A stretch of DNA of 64,000 nucleotides from Oribacterium sp. P6A1 (GTDB lineage Bacteria; Bacillota; Clostridia; Lachnospirales; Lachnospiraceae). This document shows, in pieces, positions 15,398 to 25,237 of the stretch. Location of the stretch: the NCBI RefSeq assembly GCF_000702885.1, contig NZ_JNKO01000007.1:141762-205761 (forward strand), read 5' to 3'. The notes under the pieces are model-generated. The model saw only the letters and a program-made list of their open reading frames with translations, was not told the origin of the DNA and ran no database searches. Within the stretch, counting starts at the first letter, position 1; every line of letters starts with the position of its first letter. The translations under genes and the position numbers were made by a program.

Positions 15398-16849
15398 TTA
15401 CATCGCGCCTTTTCGCGCCAGAACCACATAAACTGTTTTCAACAGTATCTTTACATCCAGTGCGATACTCCATTTTTCGATATACATTTTGTCCAACGCT
15501 ACCACCTGGCAGAAATCTTTGATCCCACTTCGGCCGCTGACCTGCCATAATCCTGTGATACCTGGTTTTGTAGACATTCGCACCCTGTATTCAGGCTTAT
15601 ACTTCTGCCACTCATCCAGGGTTGGGGGTCTGGTACCAACCAGTGACATATCGCCCTTCAGAACATTTAAGAACTGCGGGAATTCATCGATGGACCAGTC
15701 TCTGATCAGATTGCCTATTCCCTTGTGCACGCGACCATTCTCGTCCCTGTGACAGCCGATGATACGTGGATCATATTCGATCTTGAACATGAACCCGTCA
15801 TTAAATTCATTTTGAGAAAGAAGCTGCTTCTTACGTTCCTCGGCATCCATGTACATGGATCGGAACTTATAGATTTCAAAAACCCGGCCGTTATAGCCGA
15901 TTCGCTTTTGTTTGAAAAAGATCGGCCCCGGTGATGCCATATAAATCAACGGCCCAAAAATAAGCGTTAATACAGCGGTAATGAGGCATCCCACGAGGCC
16001 CCCTGCGATATCGATGCAGCGTTTTAAGAATGCTGCAACCAGACTTGCTTCACTGAGGCTTGTAGTCAGGACCACATATTCTCCCATGCGCTCAACATCT
16101 TTTATACTCTTGTCTTTTTTCGAGATGCGGGACAATTTTGTATGTACTGTAATGCCCATTTCTATGACCTGGTCAACCATATCCTGAAGAGCATCCACCT
16201 GATACGGAAGATCAAAATACACTTCATCTACCCAATGGGATTTAAGATACGAAATAATGTTGCTTCTATCTGCCACCACATCGATGCCATGAATCCTCTC
16301 TCCCACGTGGTCTCCGTCAATCAGCGCGATGCCGGAGAAGTGATAGCGGTCATAATTTTTCTCCACCAGACCCTCCATCACTTCCTGAAGATGTGACATT
16401 ACAGTCACTATCAGAAGAGATTTTCCCCGGTTTCCTTTCATGGCTTTCTGTAAATGCCGTTTCCAAAAAGCTCTGCCGCAGAAACCCATGATAACATAGA
16501 TGATACTCATATAGAAGATGTTCAGTCTGGAAACCTTTCCTCCGTCATGAACCACAAACAGATATAGCGATATCCCCAATAACACAAGAAGAACCTGCAT
16601 AATTGTATATTGAATTTCACTGATGCTGTCTCTCTTCAGCACATTGTGAAATGTGCCAAACACCGCAGAAACAACAATTTCGATAAAAAATAAAGCCACC
16701 ATGACATGGGTATAGACGACGTTTGTAAAATCCAGCAGTGCTCCATTACGGAGAAAATATCCGATCACAAAGGATATCTCGAGACACAAAAAATCTATCA
16801 ATATGAAATCAATATGCTTGATCCAGCCTCTGCTTTTTCGATGATACAT
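15398..16849 (-). CDS. Polyprenyl glycosylphosphotransferase (exopolysaccharide priming enzyme)
   Basis: 483 residues. Four to five N-terminal transmembrane helices, a CoA-binding-like Rossmann region (about 120-260), and a C-terminal bacterial sugar transferase domain (about 270-483) with a membrane helix then PGPIFFKQKRIGYNGR, YKFRSM, IRDWSIDEFPQ, GDMSLVGTRPP and PGITGLWQVSGRS. It transfers a sugar-1-phosphate from a UDP-sugar to undecaprenyl phosphate, starting the repeat unit built by the glycosyltransferases of this locus; the sugar (Glc, Gal or other) cannot be decided. Strong GGGAGG before the ATG. It lies at the far end of the locus from cpsBCD, about 260 nt from the VanZ-like gene; that gap shows nothing else I can support. 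Confidence 0.92.
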   Translation of the reverse strand: MYHRKSRGWIKHIDFILIDFLCLEISFVIGYFLRNGALLDFTNVVYTHVMVALFFIEIVVSAVFGTFHNVLKRDSISEIQYTIMQVLLVLLGISLYLFVVHDGGKVSRLNIFYMSIIYVIMGFCGRAFWKRHLQKAMKGNRGKSLLIVTVMSHLQEVMEGLVEKNYDRYHFSGIALIDGDHVGERIHGIDVVADRSNIISYLKSHWVDEVYFDLPYQVDALQDMVDQVIEMGITVHTKLSRISKKDKSIKDVERMGEYVVLTTSLSEASLVAAFLKRCIDIAGGLVGCLITAVLTLIFGPLIYMASPGPIFFKQKRIGYNGRVFEIYKFRSMYMDAEERKKQLLSQNEFNDGFMFKIEYDPRIIGCHRDENGRVHKGIGNLIRDWSIDEFPQFLNVLKGDMSLVGTRPPTLDEWQKYKPEYRVRMSTKPGITGLWQVSGRSGIKDFCQVVALDKMYIEKWSIALDVKILLKTVYVVLARKGAM

Positions 16850-17112
16850 AACGCCCTCCCCTTAAATTCTCATACCTATCGCGCTTGTTTAATACTATGT
16901 CATCCGGCACCTGTATTAAATAAGTGGCACAAGGAGTGGCACTTAATAGTTTATTTATATTAATACAAATCTCCGCTTTTTAGCAACGATTATTAAGCCA
17001 TTTTTTCAGCTCGTAATTGAAAGCGGTTACACTAGTCGGGTTATATTACACAAAACCGTCGGGAATATCGCAATTTTTATGCACCAAAAACGACCAATCC
17101 AAAATAGAATTT

Positions 17113-18495
17113 TCAGATTAGCCGTTTTTTACTGTAAGCCGCCCCATAACCGATGAGGGCTCCGAGCACATTACTGAACACATCATCCATTTCACAAAGC
17201 CCGATACCGGTAACATACTGTACCGTTTCGATCAGAACGCTTAACGCTAATGCCCATACCCATCCGAACCGATGCTTCGGATCGTACAGTGCCGCACCAA
17301 GGGGGACAAACAACCAGATATTATTCAATATGTTCTGCCGTGTTGCCGGTGATATCAGAAATTCTTTATATGATTTAAAAAGTTCAAATACTGCTCTATG
17401 ATCTCCTGCCTCCCTAAAGGCTATAGTCATTATGCCTATGAAGATAATATAAAAAATAAGGAATACTATCTTAACTTTTCCCCGTACCATGATTGCTGCA
17501 ATTGTCACCAGGACTCCAAATATCAGAACCAGATAAGGCCTTGTATTAAGAATGTTATCAATTCGGAGCATCTGTTCTCCAGTTTCATCCAGGTAGACCT
17601 CCTGACCATTGACCTTTTCAATCCCATACTGGCCCCGGCCAACAGTCACGGGACTTCCTTCTTTATCAAAATACAAAGTCCTCGTTCCTTCTTTTTTTTC
17701 GACAGCATATCCCCGGGTAGTGTTATCCGGTTTTCCCTCAGCATCAAGATATGTGGTGACGTTTACCCCATCCACAGTTTCCGTCATCTTCCCATACTGC
17801 CCTAATGTAGATGCGACAGGCTGCAAATCTTCATCAAAGTACATATCAATGGTTCCAGTGTCTGTATACGATCGACGTATCAAGGCATAACCGGATGTGT
17901 TACTTACCAGATTACCCTCCTGATCCATGTACTTCAGCTCACAGACATGATTTGATTCGTCATAGACACGTTGATACTGCCAGTAGCCCTGCTTCCTTTC
18001 AACCTGTTTATCACCGATCCAATAGGTGTCAGTGTCTGCTTTTCCGGCATCTGTGTATGTTCTCCGGATAGTATCGTAACCATCTCTTAAAACAGCCCTA
18101 CTATCCAGGGCATCAAGGTATATAATCTCTGTATTGAATTTACCTTCATAAACCCGGGATATCTGCGCATAGCCGGCCGGAAGAACAGTTAGATTTCCCT
18201 TTTCATCAAAGTACTGCTCCAGAACCACATGCCCGTCTTTTTTCGTTTTTATAGCCGTCGCATAACCTTTGTCTCCAGCAAAAGTAATATGCCCTTCAGA
18301 ATCAAGGTAATCGATCCGCTCATAATCCTCTGTACTCGTCTCTTCTTTTGATAATTCCGCGGAATTCACAGATGATTGTTTTATGTTCAATATGAATGTA
18401 ATAATGATGATAAATAAAACCGGAAGCACAAGGAGTATCCGGATCAAGATTTTTTTCATAGTTTTTAATGTCTTTGCAAAGTAGCACAGTGCCAT
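17113..18495 (-). CDS. Membrane protein with extracellular repeats and a C-terminal VanZ-like domain
   Basis: About 460 residues. A transmembrane helix (about 17-36), then roughly six degenerate ~35-45-residue repeats of the form Y-[FLM]-D-x-[ED]-G-x(6-10)-GYAxIxRxY (for example YFDEKGNLTVLPAGY, YMDQEGNLVSNTSGY, YLDAEGKPDNTTRGY), resembling cell-surface repeat modules, then four helices with the VanZ-type NILNNIWLFVPLGAAL, ETVQY and DVFSNVLGALIGY. VanZ relatives confer lipoglycopeptide tolerance; the repeat fusion suggests wall or polymer binding, which is inference. An ATG with a weak GGA site is chosen; a TTG lies 7 codons earlier. A decayed partial copy of this gene lies beyond the adjacent Rpn-type gene. 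Confidence 0.75.
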   Translation of the reverse strand: MALCYFAKTLKTMKKILIRILLVLPVLFIIIITFILNIKQSSVNSAELSKEETSTEDYERIDYLDSEGHITFAGDKGYATAIKTKKDGHVVLEQYFDEKGNLTVLPAGYAQISRVYEGKFNTEIIYLDALDSRAVLRDGYDTIRRTYTDAGKADTDTYWIGDKQVERKQGYWQYQRVYDESNHVCELKYMDQEGNLVSNTSGYALIRRSYTDTGTIDMYFDEDLQPVASTLGQYGKMTETVDGVNVTTYLDAEGKPDNTTRGYAVEKKEGTRTLYFDKEGSPVTVGRGQYGIEKVNGQEVYLDETGEQMLRIDNILNTRPYLVLIFGVLVTIAAIMVRGKVKIVFLIFYIIFIGIMTIAFREAGDHRAVFELFKSYKEFLISPATRQNILNNIWLFVPLGAALYDPKHRFGWVWALALSVLIETVQYVTGIGLCEMDDVFSNVLGALIGYGAAYSKKRLI

Positions 18496-18686
18496 TTTTT
18501 CCAGGTTATGGTTCAAAATCAGACTATATGCATTTCCTGTATGTTCTGTTATTATACTTTCATAACACAGCCGCTTAAGATTCTAAAAGTTCTTTAAAAT
18601 CCATCTTTATTTCTTTTATTTATGATATATTCATATTATATATACATATCTTGGCTGTTTCTATCCCAACATTTAAGAGGTAATAA

Positions 18687-19532
18687 ATGTCAGAATTAAC
18701 TATTGAAGAGAAGAAAGCCAAGGTAAAAGACCTTCGCCCTATTGATGATGTCTTCTTCGAAGTACTTGCCAGAAATCCCGGTGTCATGGAAGAGATCCTG
18801 TGCACTATTCTTGAAGATGATAAGCTCATCGTAAAGGATGTGATCGTTCAAAGTGATGAACGTAACCTATATGGCAGATCTGTAAGACTTGATGCACTCT
18901 GCCTGCTTGGAAACGGAATAAGCTGTAATGTCGAAGTACAGCGATCTGATAATGATGATCATTTCAGACGTGTGCGTTTCAATGAATCCAGCATTACAGT
19001 CAGAGATTCCCAGTCAGGTACCGATTTTAAAGAAATCCCGGATGTACATGTTGTGTATATCTCGGAATTTGATATCATCGGAGCAGGTCATACCATATAC
19101 CATGTAAACAAAGTGATTGCCGAAACAGGACAAATCGTTGATGATGGAACCGGATATGTCTATGTCAACACAGCCATAGACGATGGGACCGACATCTCAA
19201 GTCTCATGTCCTGCTTTACAAAGAAAGACTTTAACAATCCGAAATTCCCAAAACTCAGTAAAGAAGTCAGTTATCTGAAAACAACAGAAGGAGGCCTTAA
19301 TTCTATGTGTACAGTTATGAAGTATTATGAAGATATAGCCGAGCAAAAGGGGCGCTCTGAAGGTCGATCCGAGGGCCTCGCTGAAGGAAAACGCTTATCC
19401 TACTTCGAAATGGTTCAAGATGGCGACCTGAATGTAAAAAAAGCGGCCCAGAAAACAAATCTCACTGAAGAAGAATTCCTGAAGGAAATGGAACTAGCCG
19501 GCTTTAAGCTACCAAAGGAGCAAACTGTTTAG
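18687..19532 (+). CDS. Rpn family recombination-promoting nuclease / putative transposase
   Basis: 281 residues. The PD-(D/E)XK core is visible as a RLDAL strand with Asp near residue 70 and CNVEVQ with Glu-X-Gln near 88-92, typical of Rpn/PDDEXK-family proteins; a short RSEGRSEGLAEGKR low-complexity hinge and a C-terminal three-helix-like tail (about 230-275) follow. Rpn proteins are Ca-dependent nucleases that stimulate RecA-independent recombination in E. coli. No terminal inverted repeats were found. AAGAGG precedes the ATG. It is the only plus-strand gene inside the capsule locus and sits exactly between the VanZ-like gene and its broken copy, which suggests a link to that rearrangement. 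Confidence 0.85.
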   Translation: MSELTIEEKKAKVKDLRPIDDVFFEVLARNPGVMEEILCTILEDDKLIVKDVIVQSDERNLYGRSVRLDALCLLGNGISCNVEVQRSDNDDHFRRVRFNESSITVRDSQSGTDFKEIPDVHVVYISEFDIIGAGHTIYHVNKVIAETGQIVDDGTGYVYVNTAIDDGTDISSLMSCFTKKDFNNPKFPKLSKEVSYLKTTEGGLNSMCTVMKYYEDIAEQKGRSEGRSEGLAEGKRLSYFEMVQDGDLNVKKAAQKTNLTEEEFLKEMELAGFKLPKEQTV

Positions 19533-19574
19533 GTTGCCACATGAATCTTTGACCTCAAAGATATATCCGTAGAG

Positions 19575-19948
19575 CTATAAGCCATTCTATCCAGGGCATC
19601 AAGATATATTATCTCTGTATTAAATTTTCCTTCATGCACCCGGGATATCTGCGCATATCCCGCCGGAAGAACAGTAAGATTTCCCTTTTCATCAAAAAAC
19701 TGCTTCCAGAACCACATGCCCATCTTTTTTCGTTTTTTTAGCCGTCTCATAACCCTTGTTCCCGGCAACCATAATATGTCCTTCAGAATCAAGTTAATCA
19801 ATCCGATCATAATCCTCTGTACTCATCTCTTTTTTTTTGATAATTCCGAAGAATTCACAGATGAATTTTTTATATTCATCATGAATGTGATAATTACGAT
19901 CAGTAAAATCGGAATCACAAGGAGCATCCGGAACAGTAATTTTTTCAT
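19575..19948 (-). pseudogene. Truncated, frameshifted copy of the VanZ-like gene (5' part only)
   Basis: Over about 370 nt this region parallels 18098-18460 at the DNA level: the same CTATCCAGGGCATCAAG, CCCGGGATATCTGCGC and CCGGAAGAACAGT blocks and the FDEKGNLTVLPAGYAQISR peptide, with several single-base insertions, deletions and a stop near the original start of the first repeat. It covers the start codon, transmembrane helix and first repeat; the rest of the repeats and the VanZ domain are absent. No ribosome site supports expression. The 19949-20024 gap contains nothing else. Confidence 0.8.
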
Positions 19949-20024
19949 GGTTTATTCCAAATTATAATCTTTAAAGGTTAAGCAGTTAGTCTCCATCTAT
20001 TTTTACATATTCCCCTTCTTTGAT

Positions 20025-21005
20025 TCAAATTATCTGAAAAACATCCTCTGATCTTCTTCTAACCGAACACGGGATAATATTTTCATCCAGATAATATCCG
20101 GCACCAACCACAATTCCGATTCTCTCGCTGTCTCTAAGACCCAACTTCTCTCTTACTTCAACATCCTGCTTATATTTGTTTGACCACTGAAGGCAACATG
20201 AACCTATTCCTTTTGCGTGTAACCCATTGATAAAATTCATCGTGCATAACCCTGCATTGAACAGACCTTGTTGCCGCTCTCCTGAATATGCGAAAGAAGC
20301 CAAATCATATGTGATGAGAAAGTATTGAACTGTTTTCTTATTGAATCCCGGAACGCCAATTACGACATGATTCAGCAAATCCGTGATTTCCTGATTCTGA
20401 ATATAATAGACTCTGCACATCTGCCGGTTACATGCAGTCGGAGTCTCAACAAAACACTTCAAAGCAAACTGAACATCTGCCAAATCTATTTTACGTTCCT
20501 GATAGTCACGCACAGAATGACGGGACAGGAACATTTCTTCATACACTTTAGCATCTACAAAAGTATCTCCTGGTCTGTACAACTTTGCTCCCGCTTGAAA
20601 TCCTGCATTCCGATTCTTATCTTTCAGAAAAACAATCACATCATTGTAAGCAAGTTCTGATTGCCAATTGTGCTTTTCAAAAAAATCAGTCCATGCAAAC
20701 AGAGCAGAAACCCCCAACTGATATTCAAATTCTTCCCGTCTCGTTTCAGAATATGCATTCAGATAGCCTATCAGTTCTTTTACCTTATCCAGACCATATG
20801 GACGAGGATTCGGCATACACATACCTTTCTCAAGACTATGTACAAGTAGTAATATGCTGTATCGGAAATCACCTTTTTTTACAGCTTCCTCAACATAGTT
20901 TTTGGAAAAATCCTTCGCATCCTGTCTGAATTGATAATCGATGTTTATTTTTTTCCCAATCTCTCTAATCAGTTTATTTGATTTCAGCTTCTGTTTTATA
21001 CTCAC
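20025..21005 (-). CDS. Nitroreductase-family flavoprotein in the capsule locus
   Basis: 326 residues. SRHSVRDYQERKIDLADVQ (about 170-189) is the FMN/nitroreductase family opening, followed by PTACNRQMCRVY, the Asn/Arg flavin-phosphate contact region, and a C-terminal GIVVGAGYYLDE. The N-terminal ~150 residues are an extra helical region not found in plain nitroreductases. Related proteins occur in polysaccharide loci beside pyruvyl transferases, as here (15 nt to the next gene), but the substrate is unknown. GTG start after GGGGG six nt upstream. Last gene of the uninterrupted capsule run before the rearranged segment. Confidence 0.75.
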   Translation of the reverse strand: MSIKQKLKSNKLIREIGKKINIDYQFRQDAKDFSKNYVEEAVKKGDFRYSILLLVHSLEKGMCMPNPRPYGLDKVKELIGYLNAYSETRREEFEYQLGVSALFAWTDFFEKHNWQSELAYNDVIVFLKDKNRNAGFQAGAKLYRPGDTFVDAKVYEEMFLSRHSVRDYQERKIDLADVQFALKCFVETPTACNRQMCRVYYIQNQEITDLLNHVVIGVPGFNKKTVQYFLITYDLASFAYSGERQQGLFNAGLCTMNFINGLHAKGIGSCCLQWSNKYKQDVEVREKLGLRDSERIGIVVGAGYYLDENIIPCSVRRRSEDVFQII

Positions 21006-21019
21006 AATGGTCCCCCATC

Positions 21020-22144
21020 CTATAAGTTCTTTTTACTATTTCTAGTAGATTTCCTGATAATCTCATTCACAAGATCAATGGATCGTTTTCTGTTTGCAAA
21101 AAGTATTTCATTTACCGGGCTAAAATCAATCGGTACATCTGCAATATCAAATTGGTCGTAGGATCTTAGTCTCCTCTCCTCCAAGCCATACAAGCGCAAC
21201 ACGTCTCCTATCCTGCAACTGTATTCATTTGGAAAAACCGAAACAAACTGTGTGTTCAAATTAATGCAAAATGCTGTTGCATGGAAAGAATCAGTCAGCA
21301 CGATCTCAGCTTTGTTCATGATAGACAGCCATTCCTGTACTTGGGGAATAAATATAGGTTTGCCAGGCAAACGTGCCTGATCATACCTTGTACAGATCCT
21401 ATAAAGAGGAATTCCTTTTCTTCGGGCAAATTCTTCTGCATATTTATCAAATGTATCATTGTGATTCAGCTGGTATAAAAGTACATACTTTTCCGGAAGA
21501 TCCTTATATTCTATCGAATGTTCAAGCCATTGTTCTCTGGAAAGCAATTGTGTGGGATCAAGACAGAAATCAACATTTTCAAAACCCTGATTCTTCAAAA
21601 ACTCCACACTTGATATTTCCCGAAGACTGATATAGTCATATCTACGTAGATAAGGAAATATATTCTCACATTCTTCTTTGCTGAGCTCCGGCTTTCCAAT
21701 ACTTGCAGCCATGGCAATTTTAGGAATCTCGTCCGGAACAAACGTCAAATAAAATGGTTTTTCAATACCGTTATTCCACCCACTGTTCCAAACCTGATCG
21801 CTCCCAGTGCAAAAAACATCTGCCTTAACTGAATTTGCCTCTAAGTCAGATTCGTCACTATAAACACAAGGAGATGTTTGAATGTATTCCCCAAGATAAC
21901 CACCGAATACTGCCTTCCATCTCTTTAGGGTTGGGAATAAAACCGCTTTCTTTATAATCTTCTTTATACCATGGTCTTTTCGGGTCCATGTGTTCGCAAG
22001 GTTTGAATCCAAATTCTTTTTACGGATATAATTGATAACTTCGACATCATATCCTAAATCTTTTAAAACCTTCTGTGTCGCATATGTCTGCAAAGCTGAA
22101 CCGTAATTCTTAACGGCATGCATTGTTATTACAGCAATCTTCAT
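21020..22144 (-). CDS. Polysaccharide pyruvyl transferase family protein (copy 1)
   Basis: About 374 residues. KIAVITMHAVKNYGSALQ at the N-terminus, VFCTGSDQVWN near residue 115 and ADIVLTDSFHAT-like EIVLTDSFHATAFC near 285 are the hallmarks of the PS_pyruv_trans family, which forms pyruvate ketals on surface sugars using phosphoenolpyruvate. It probably modifies the capsule repeat unit. The family also includes enzymes with other roles, so acceptor and activity are unproven. The stop of the glycosyltransferase lies directly upstream, and its GGAG serves as ribosome site; the second ATG has better spacing than the first. Confidence 0.85.
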   Translation of the reverse strand: MKIAVITMHAVKNYGSALQTYATQKVLKDLGYDVEVINYIRKKNLDSNLANTWTRKDHGIKKIIKKAVLFPTLKRWKAVFGGYLGEYIQTSPCVYSDESDLEANSVKADVFCTGSDQVWNSGWNNGIEKPFYLTFVPDEIPKIAMAASIGKPELSKEECENIFPYLRRYDYISLREISSVEFLKNQGFENVDFCLDPTQLLSREQWLEHSIEYKDLPEKYVLLYQLNHNDTFDKYAEEFARRKGIPLYRICTRYDQARLPGKPIFIPQVQEWLSIMNKAEIVLTDSFHATAFCINLNTQFVSVFPNEYSCRIGDVLRLYGLEERRLRSYDQFDIADVPIDFSPVNEILFANRKRSIDLVNEIIRKSTRNSKKNL

Positions 22145-22159
22145 GTCCATTAACTCCAG

Positions 22160-23176
22160 TTATAAGGATCGTCCTTTTGTAATCATGTATAGTATCCAAT
22201 ATTGTTTCATCTCAAAGAGTATCGTAAAGATTCCCCATTTTTTGTCCTCACCCAAATACTTCAAAAGACTGTCACTTTGCATGAAATAATCAGAGTGGAT
22301 TTGGTTTAACAGTCTCTTCATTTCCCCTCTGTCGGCATGAACTGAGGCAAGATATGAAAGTGTTGGATATACCTGCTCCTTGACGATACAAAGCTTGAAT
22401 AGCGGATTATTCAGAGAAATATCAAGAATTTCGCAACATTCATGCAAGTTATCAATCAGCATTTGAAATTTGGCTAATCTGTGTTCATCTAGTTTGGTTG
22501 AAGTGCTGTATCCCTTTCTAATGTAATGTTCATAATACACTTCATTATTAAACGCCAATGTTTCAGCTAAAGCAAAACATCTTCCGCAGAAATCTATATC
22601 CTCTCCACCCTTCTTATAACGGATATCAAACAGAAGCTTATGGGCCATCAAAAACTTTCTTTGATACAGACCATCCCATACACAGGTCATCGCATTTCGG
22701 AGGCGTAATTTTAAATAACGTTCTTTAATTTCAGGTCTCGACAAAGCCTCCTTGGGAAAACGACGCACATCTGTACGTTTTGTAACATCTCCTTCAATGT
22801 ATAAGGCTTTCCTTCCAAATTTAATAATATCTGCTTTATGCTCTGATGCTATCTTATAGTTATCTTTCAGAAAACCCGGAAGCACTATATCATCATGATC
22901 GGAAAAAGCTATATATTCTCCTCTTGCTCTTTCCATGCCATAGTTTCGTGCCTCACAGATTCCGCCATTGTTTTTATGGAAAACCCTTACTCGAGAATCC
23001 TTTCTGGCAATCTCATCGCATATTTCCGGGCTACCGTCAGTAGAACCATCGTCGATCAGCAACAACTCAAATGAATCAAAATCCTGACTTAGAATGCTAT
23101 CAACGCAGCTTTGCAGATAAGCCTCGCTGTTATAAACCGGCATGATAATGCTGACTGCAATACTCTTATCTCCCAT
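22160..23176 (-). CDS. Glycosyltransferase family 2
   Basis: 338 residues. GT-A opening VSIIMPVYNSEAYLQSC with LLIDDGSTDGSPEIC near residue 40, NYGMERARGEYIAFSDHDD near 80-98 and a DxD-type SDHDD metal site. The C-terminal ~120 residues are helical with no membrane anchor. It adds one sugar of the lipid-linked repeat unit in the cytoplasm; donor and linkage are unknown. Its ATG directly follows the Wzx stop (TAAATG), with GGGAAG as ribosome site. Confidence 0.9.
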   Translation of the reverse strand: MGDKSIAVSIIMPVYNSEAYLQSCVDSILSQDFDSFELLLIDDGSTDGSPEICDEIARKDSRVRVFHKNNGGICEARNYGMERARGEYIAFSDHDDIVLPGFLKDNYKIASEHKADIIKFGRKALYIEGDVTKRTDVRRFPKEALSRPEIKERYLKLRLRNAMTCVWDGLYQRKFLMAHKLLFDIRYKKGGEDIDFCGRCFALAETLAFNNEVYYEHYIRKGYSTSTKLDEHRLAKFQMLIDNLHECCEILDISLNNPLFKLCIVKEQVYPTLSYLASVHADRGEMKRLLNQIHSDYFMQSDSLLKYLGEDKKWGIFTILFEMKQYWILYMITKGRSL

Positions 23177-24589
23177 TTATCTTCCCAACCTCTTTCTGAC
23201 CATGCCAAACACCATATTCCAAACAGCTGTTAAGCTTTCCTTCATAAAGATCATGGACAGTACCAACACGCCTGCCATATACACTACAAAACCAACAATC
23301 GCTTCCAGATAGAATCCACTCAGAATAAATAGCGGAATCGCAATAATAACAAACAGAATTTCTTTCCAATCCGGCATAATTTCAGGAACTGAAATACAAC
23401 AAATCACATACCAGATGACCACAGACAAAAGAGTTGCAAATGCAATGCCCTCATTGGATCTGGCGAAATAGTAAAATATTGCATTCAGGATTACGCCAAT
23501 AATAATGACGCCAATCAGCTGCTTTAAATATGTTGACTGATGTTTTCTTGCTTTGTAGATGTTCACATAAATGCCCTTGATTATCATATAGAACACCTCC
23601 GTTGAGAAGAGTATAAACAGAACATACTTTGATGCAAGGTACTTCTGCAAATAGACCTCAAGGATGAATTTTGCCGGGAAAGCACTGGAAATCAGAAACA
23701 GTGAGAATACCAGACACATTCTTTTTATCCTCTTAATAGCCTTCATATCTGTTGTGACACAGATATAATTGTACATGGTAGTCACTACAGGCGTTATGAA
23801 GATGGCAACCAGATTCTCCACACTTATAACAAAGGAATAATATGCAAAATGCTGAACAGTCAGCAGAGCTTTGACAAACCATCGGTCCACACTGGTCATC
23901 AAAATGGAGGAGAAGTTTCCAAGCATCAGTACAATACCGGATTTTATATTCTCAATAAGGCTTGGTATGTTCAGACTCCAACCGATTCTCTGTTTGTACG
24001 ACACTGTCATTTTTCGCTCGACCAGAATCCAGATAAAAAAGGTTACAACCACATTCCATCCGATATACAGTAGGCTGTTGTCTGTTCTTTTAATGAACAG
24101 TAGAATCATCGTTCCGACAAAAACAAGAATAGATGTATAATTCAATATTCGGCTATATGACTTAAACTCTCCGGTTGCCTGATAAATATTCTTATATGAT
24201 GAGACCAAATTAACGGGAATAATGCTTATGGCAGTGACCAACAGAATACTATTTCCTGTAACCCAGCCAAAAACTACTCCAATAACCGTAATAATAGTTT
24301 GAAGAACTATAAGATTAGAGCGACATTCATTAAATCCATTTGATCCGACATCACTTATCTTCTTTCCTCCATATTGAAGATATAAACCATCAGGATATCC
24401 CAAAGCCAATACTCCTATGTAGTTGGCATACAGATGGTACGTCTTAATATCAGCAAATGATTCAACAGACAGATACTTTGGAAGTACAAATCCATTAATC
24501 AGGCTTATGCAAAGATTTATTGCATTGGCAATAAAAACCAATGCAATTCCTCTCTTTAAATTATCATTTAATGATATGTTCTTTGGCAT
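23177..24589 (-). CDS. Polysaccharide flippase, Wzx-like (MOP superfamily)
   Basis: 470 residues with about 12 hydrophobic segments from residue 12 to 465 and few charged loops, as in Wzx/oligosaccharide flippases. The first helix is followed by FVLPKYLSVESFADIKTY, the family's conserved start of cytoplasmic loop 1. It would move lipid-linked repeat units to the outer face for polymerisation by the Wzy-like protein of this locus. The gene sits between the acetyltransferase and a GT2, with GGAG overlapping the acetyltransferase stop. Sequence varies greatly in this family, so the call rests on topology and context. Confidence 0.85.
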   Translation of the reverse strand: MPKNISLNDNLKRGIALVFIANAINLCISLINGFVLPKYLSVESFADIKTYHLYANYIGVLALGYPDGLYLQYGGKKISDVGSNGFNECRSNLIVLQTIITVIGVVFGWVTGNSILLVTAISIIPVNLVSSYKNIYQATGEFKSYSRILNYTSILVFVGTMILLFIKRTDNSLLYIGWNVVVTFFIWILVERKMTVSYKQRIGWSLNIPSLIENIKSGIVLMLGNFSSILMTSVDRWFVKALLTVQHFAYYSFVISVENLVAIFITPVVTTMYNYICVTTDMKAIKRIKRMCLVFSLFLISSAFPAKFILEVYLQKYLASKYVLFILFSTEVFYMIIKGIYVNIYKARKHQSTYLKQLIGVIIIGVILNAIFYYFARSNEGIAFATLLSVVIWYVICCISVPEIMPDWKEILFVIIAIPLFILSGFYLEAIVGFVVYMAGVLVLSMIFMKESLTAVWNMVFGMVRKRLGR

Positions 24590-24595
24590 TTATAT

Positions 24596-25237
24596 CTACT
24601 CCAACAGAGTTATTCGTTCCATTACCTCTTCATAATTCTCATTGTTAAGTTCGGTATACAACAGGTCAAAATATTTTTCTAACTCTTCCCAATTCAGTTT
24701 TGAAAAATCAAAGGAACACAGTCTGCTACGTATTTCCTCAGTAAACCGATATTTGAGTATCCTGTCCCTTGCAAAAATCGCATATGGTGGTACTTCTCCG
24801 GCAACAACGCTACCGGCGCCAATGACAGCACCTTGTCCTATGGTGGTTCCAGACAAAACGATAACTCTGCTTCCAATCCAAACATCATCTCCAATCGTGA
24901 TAGGTCCTTTTGAAATAGCTTCAGCGATTTTATTCTTCGTAATCCTATTCTTGAACGGGAAGGACGATAGGTTTTTGTAGTTATGCTCTCCTCCCAAGAA
25001 GAAATGAACATCGTCTGCTATGCTGCAGTACCTACCGATATACAAGCCTTCATTTTCCTGCTTATAGTAATGCACATTCAGAGTTCCATATGTGTGATCA
25101 CCCACAGATACAACTTTGACCGGAAAGACATTTCCGGCTTTTGTGCCGTTTCCTAGATTCATTTTTCTCCAGGTTTCCTGAAATTTCAGAAGCCTGATGT
25201 GATCATGCCATTCCTTCAGCAGTTTTTTTAGAACCAT
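24596..25237 (-). CDS. Left-handed beta-helix acyltransferase (CatB/Wzb-type O-acetyltransferase)
   Basis: About 213 residues. The hexapeptide segment runs from about residue 95 to 150 (IGDDVWIGSRVIVLSG, IGQGAVIGAGSVVAGEVPPYAIFARD), the CatB-like xenobiotic/sugar acetyltransferase form. HNYKNL and FPF provide the substrate-side loop. It probably O-acetylates a sugar of the capsule or its precursor using acetyl-CoA. It begins inside the end of the upstream glycosyltransferase, with GGGAG before the ATG, so translation is coupled. Acceptor unknown. Confidence 0.85.
   Translation of the reverse strand: MVLKKLLKEWHDHIRLLKFQETWRKMNLGNGTKAGNVFPVKVVSVGDHTYGTLNVHYYKQENEGLYIGRYCSIADDVHFFLGGEHNYKNLSSFPFKNRITKNKIAEAISKGPITIGDDVWIGSRVIVLSGTTIGQGAVIGAGSVVAGEVPPYAIFARDRILKYRFTEEIRSRLCSFDFSKLNWEELEKYFDLLYTELNNENYEEVMERITLLE

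Noticed and set aside
19529..19810. 93-codon minus-strand frame as a real gene
   Set aside because: It is only the surviving middle of the decayed VanZ-like copy, out of frame with the original start and lacking a ribosome site.
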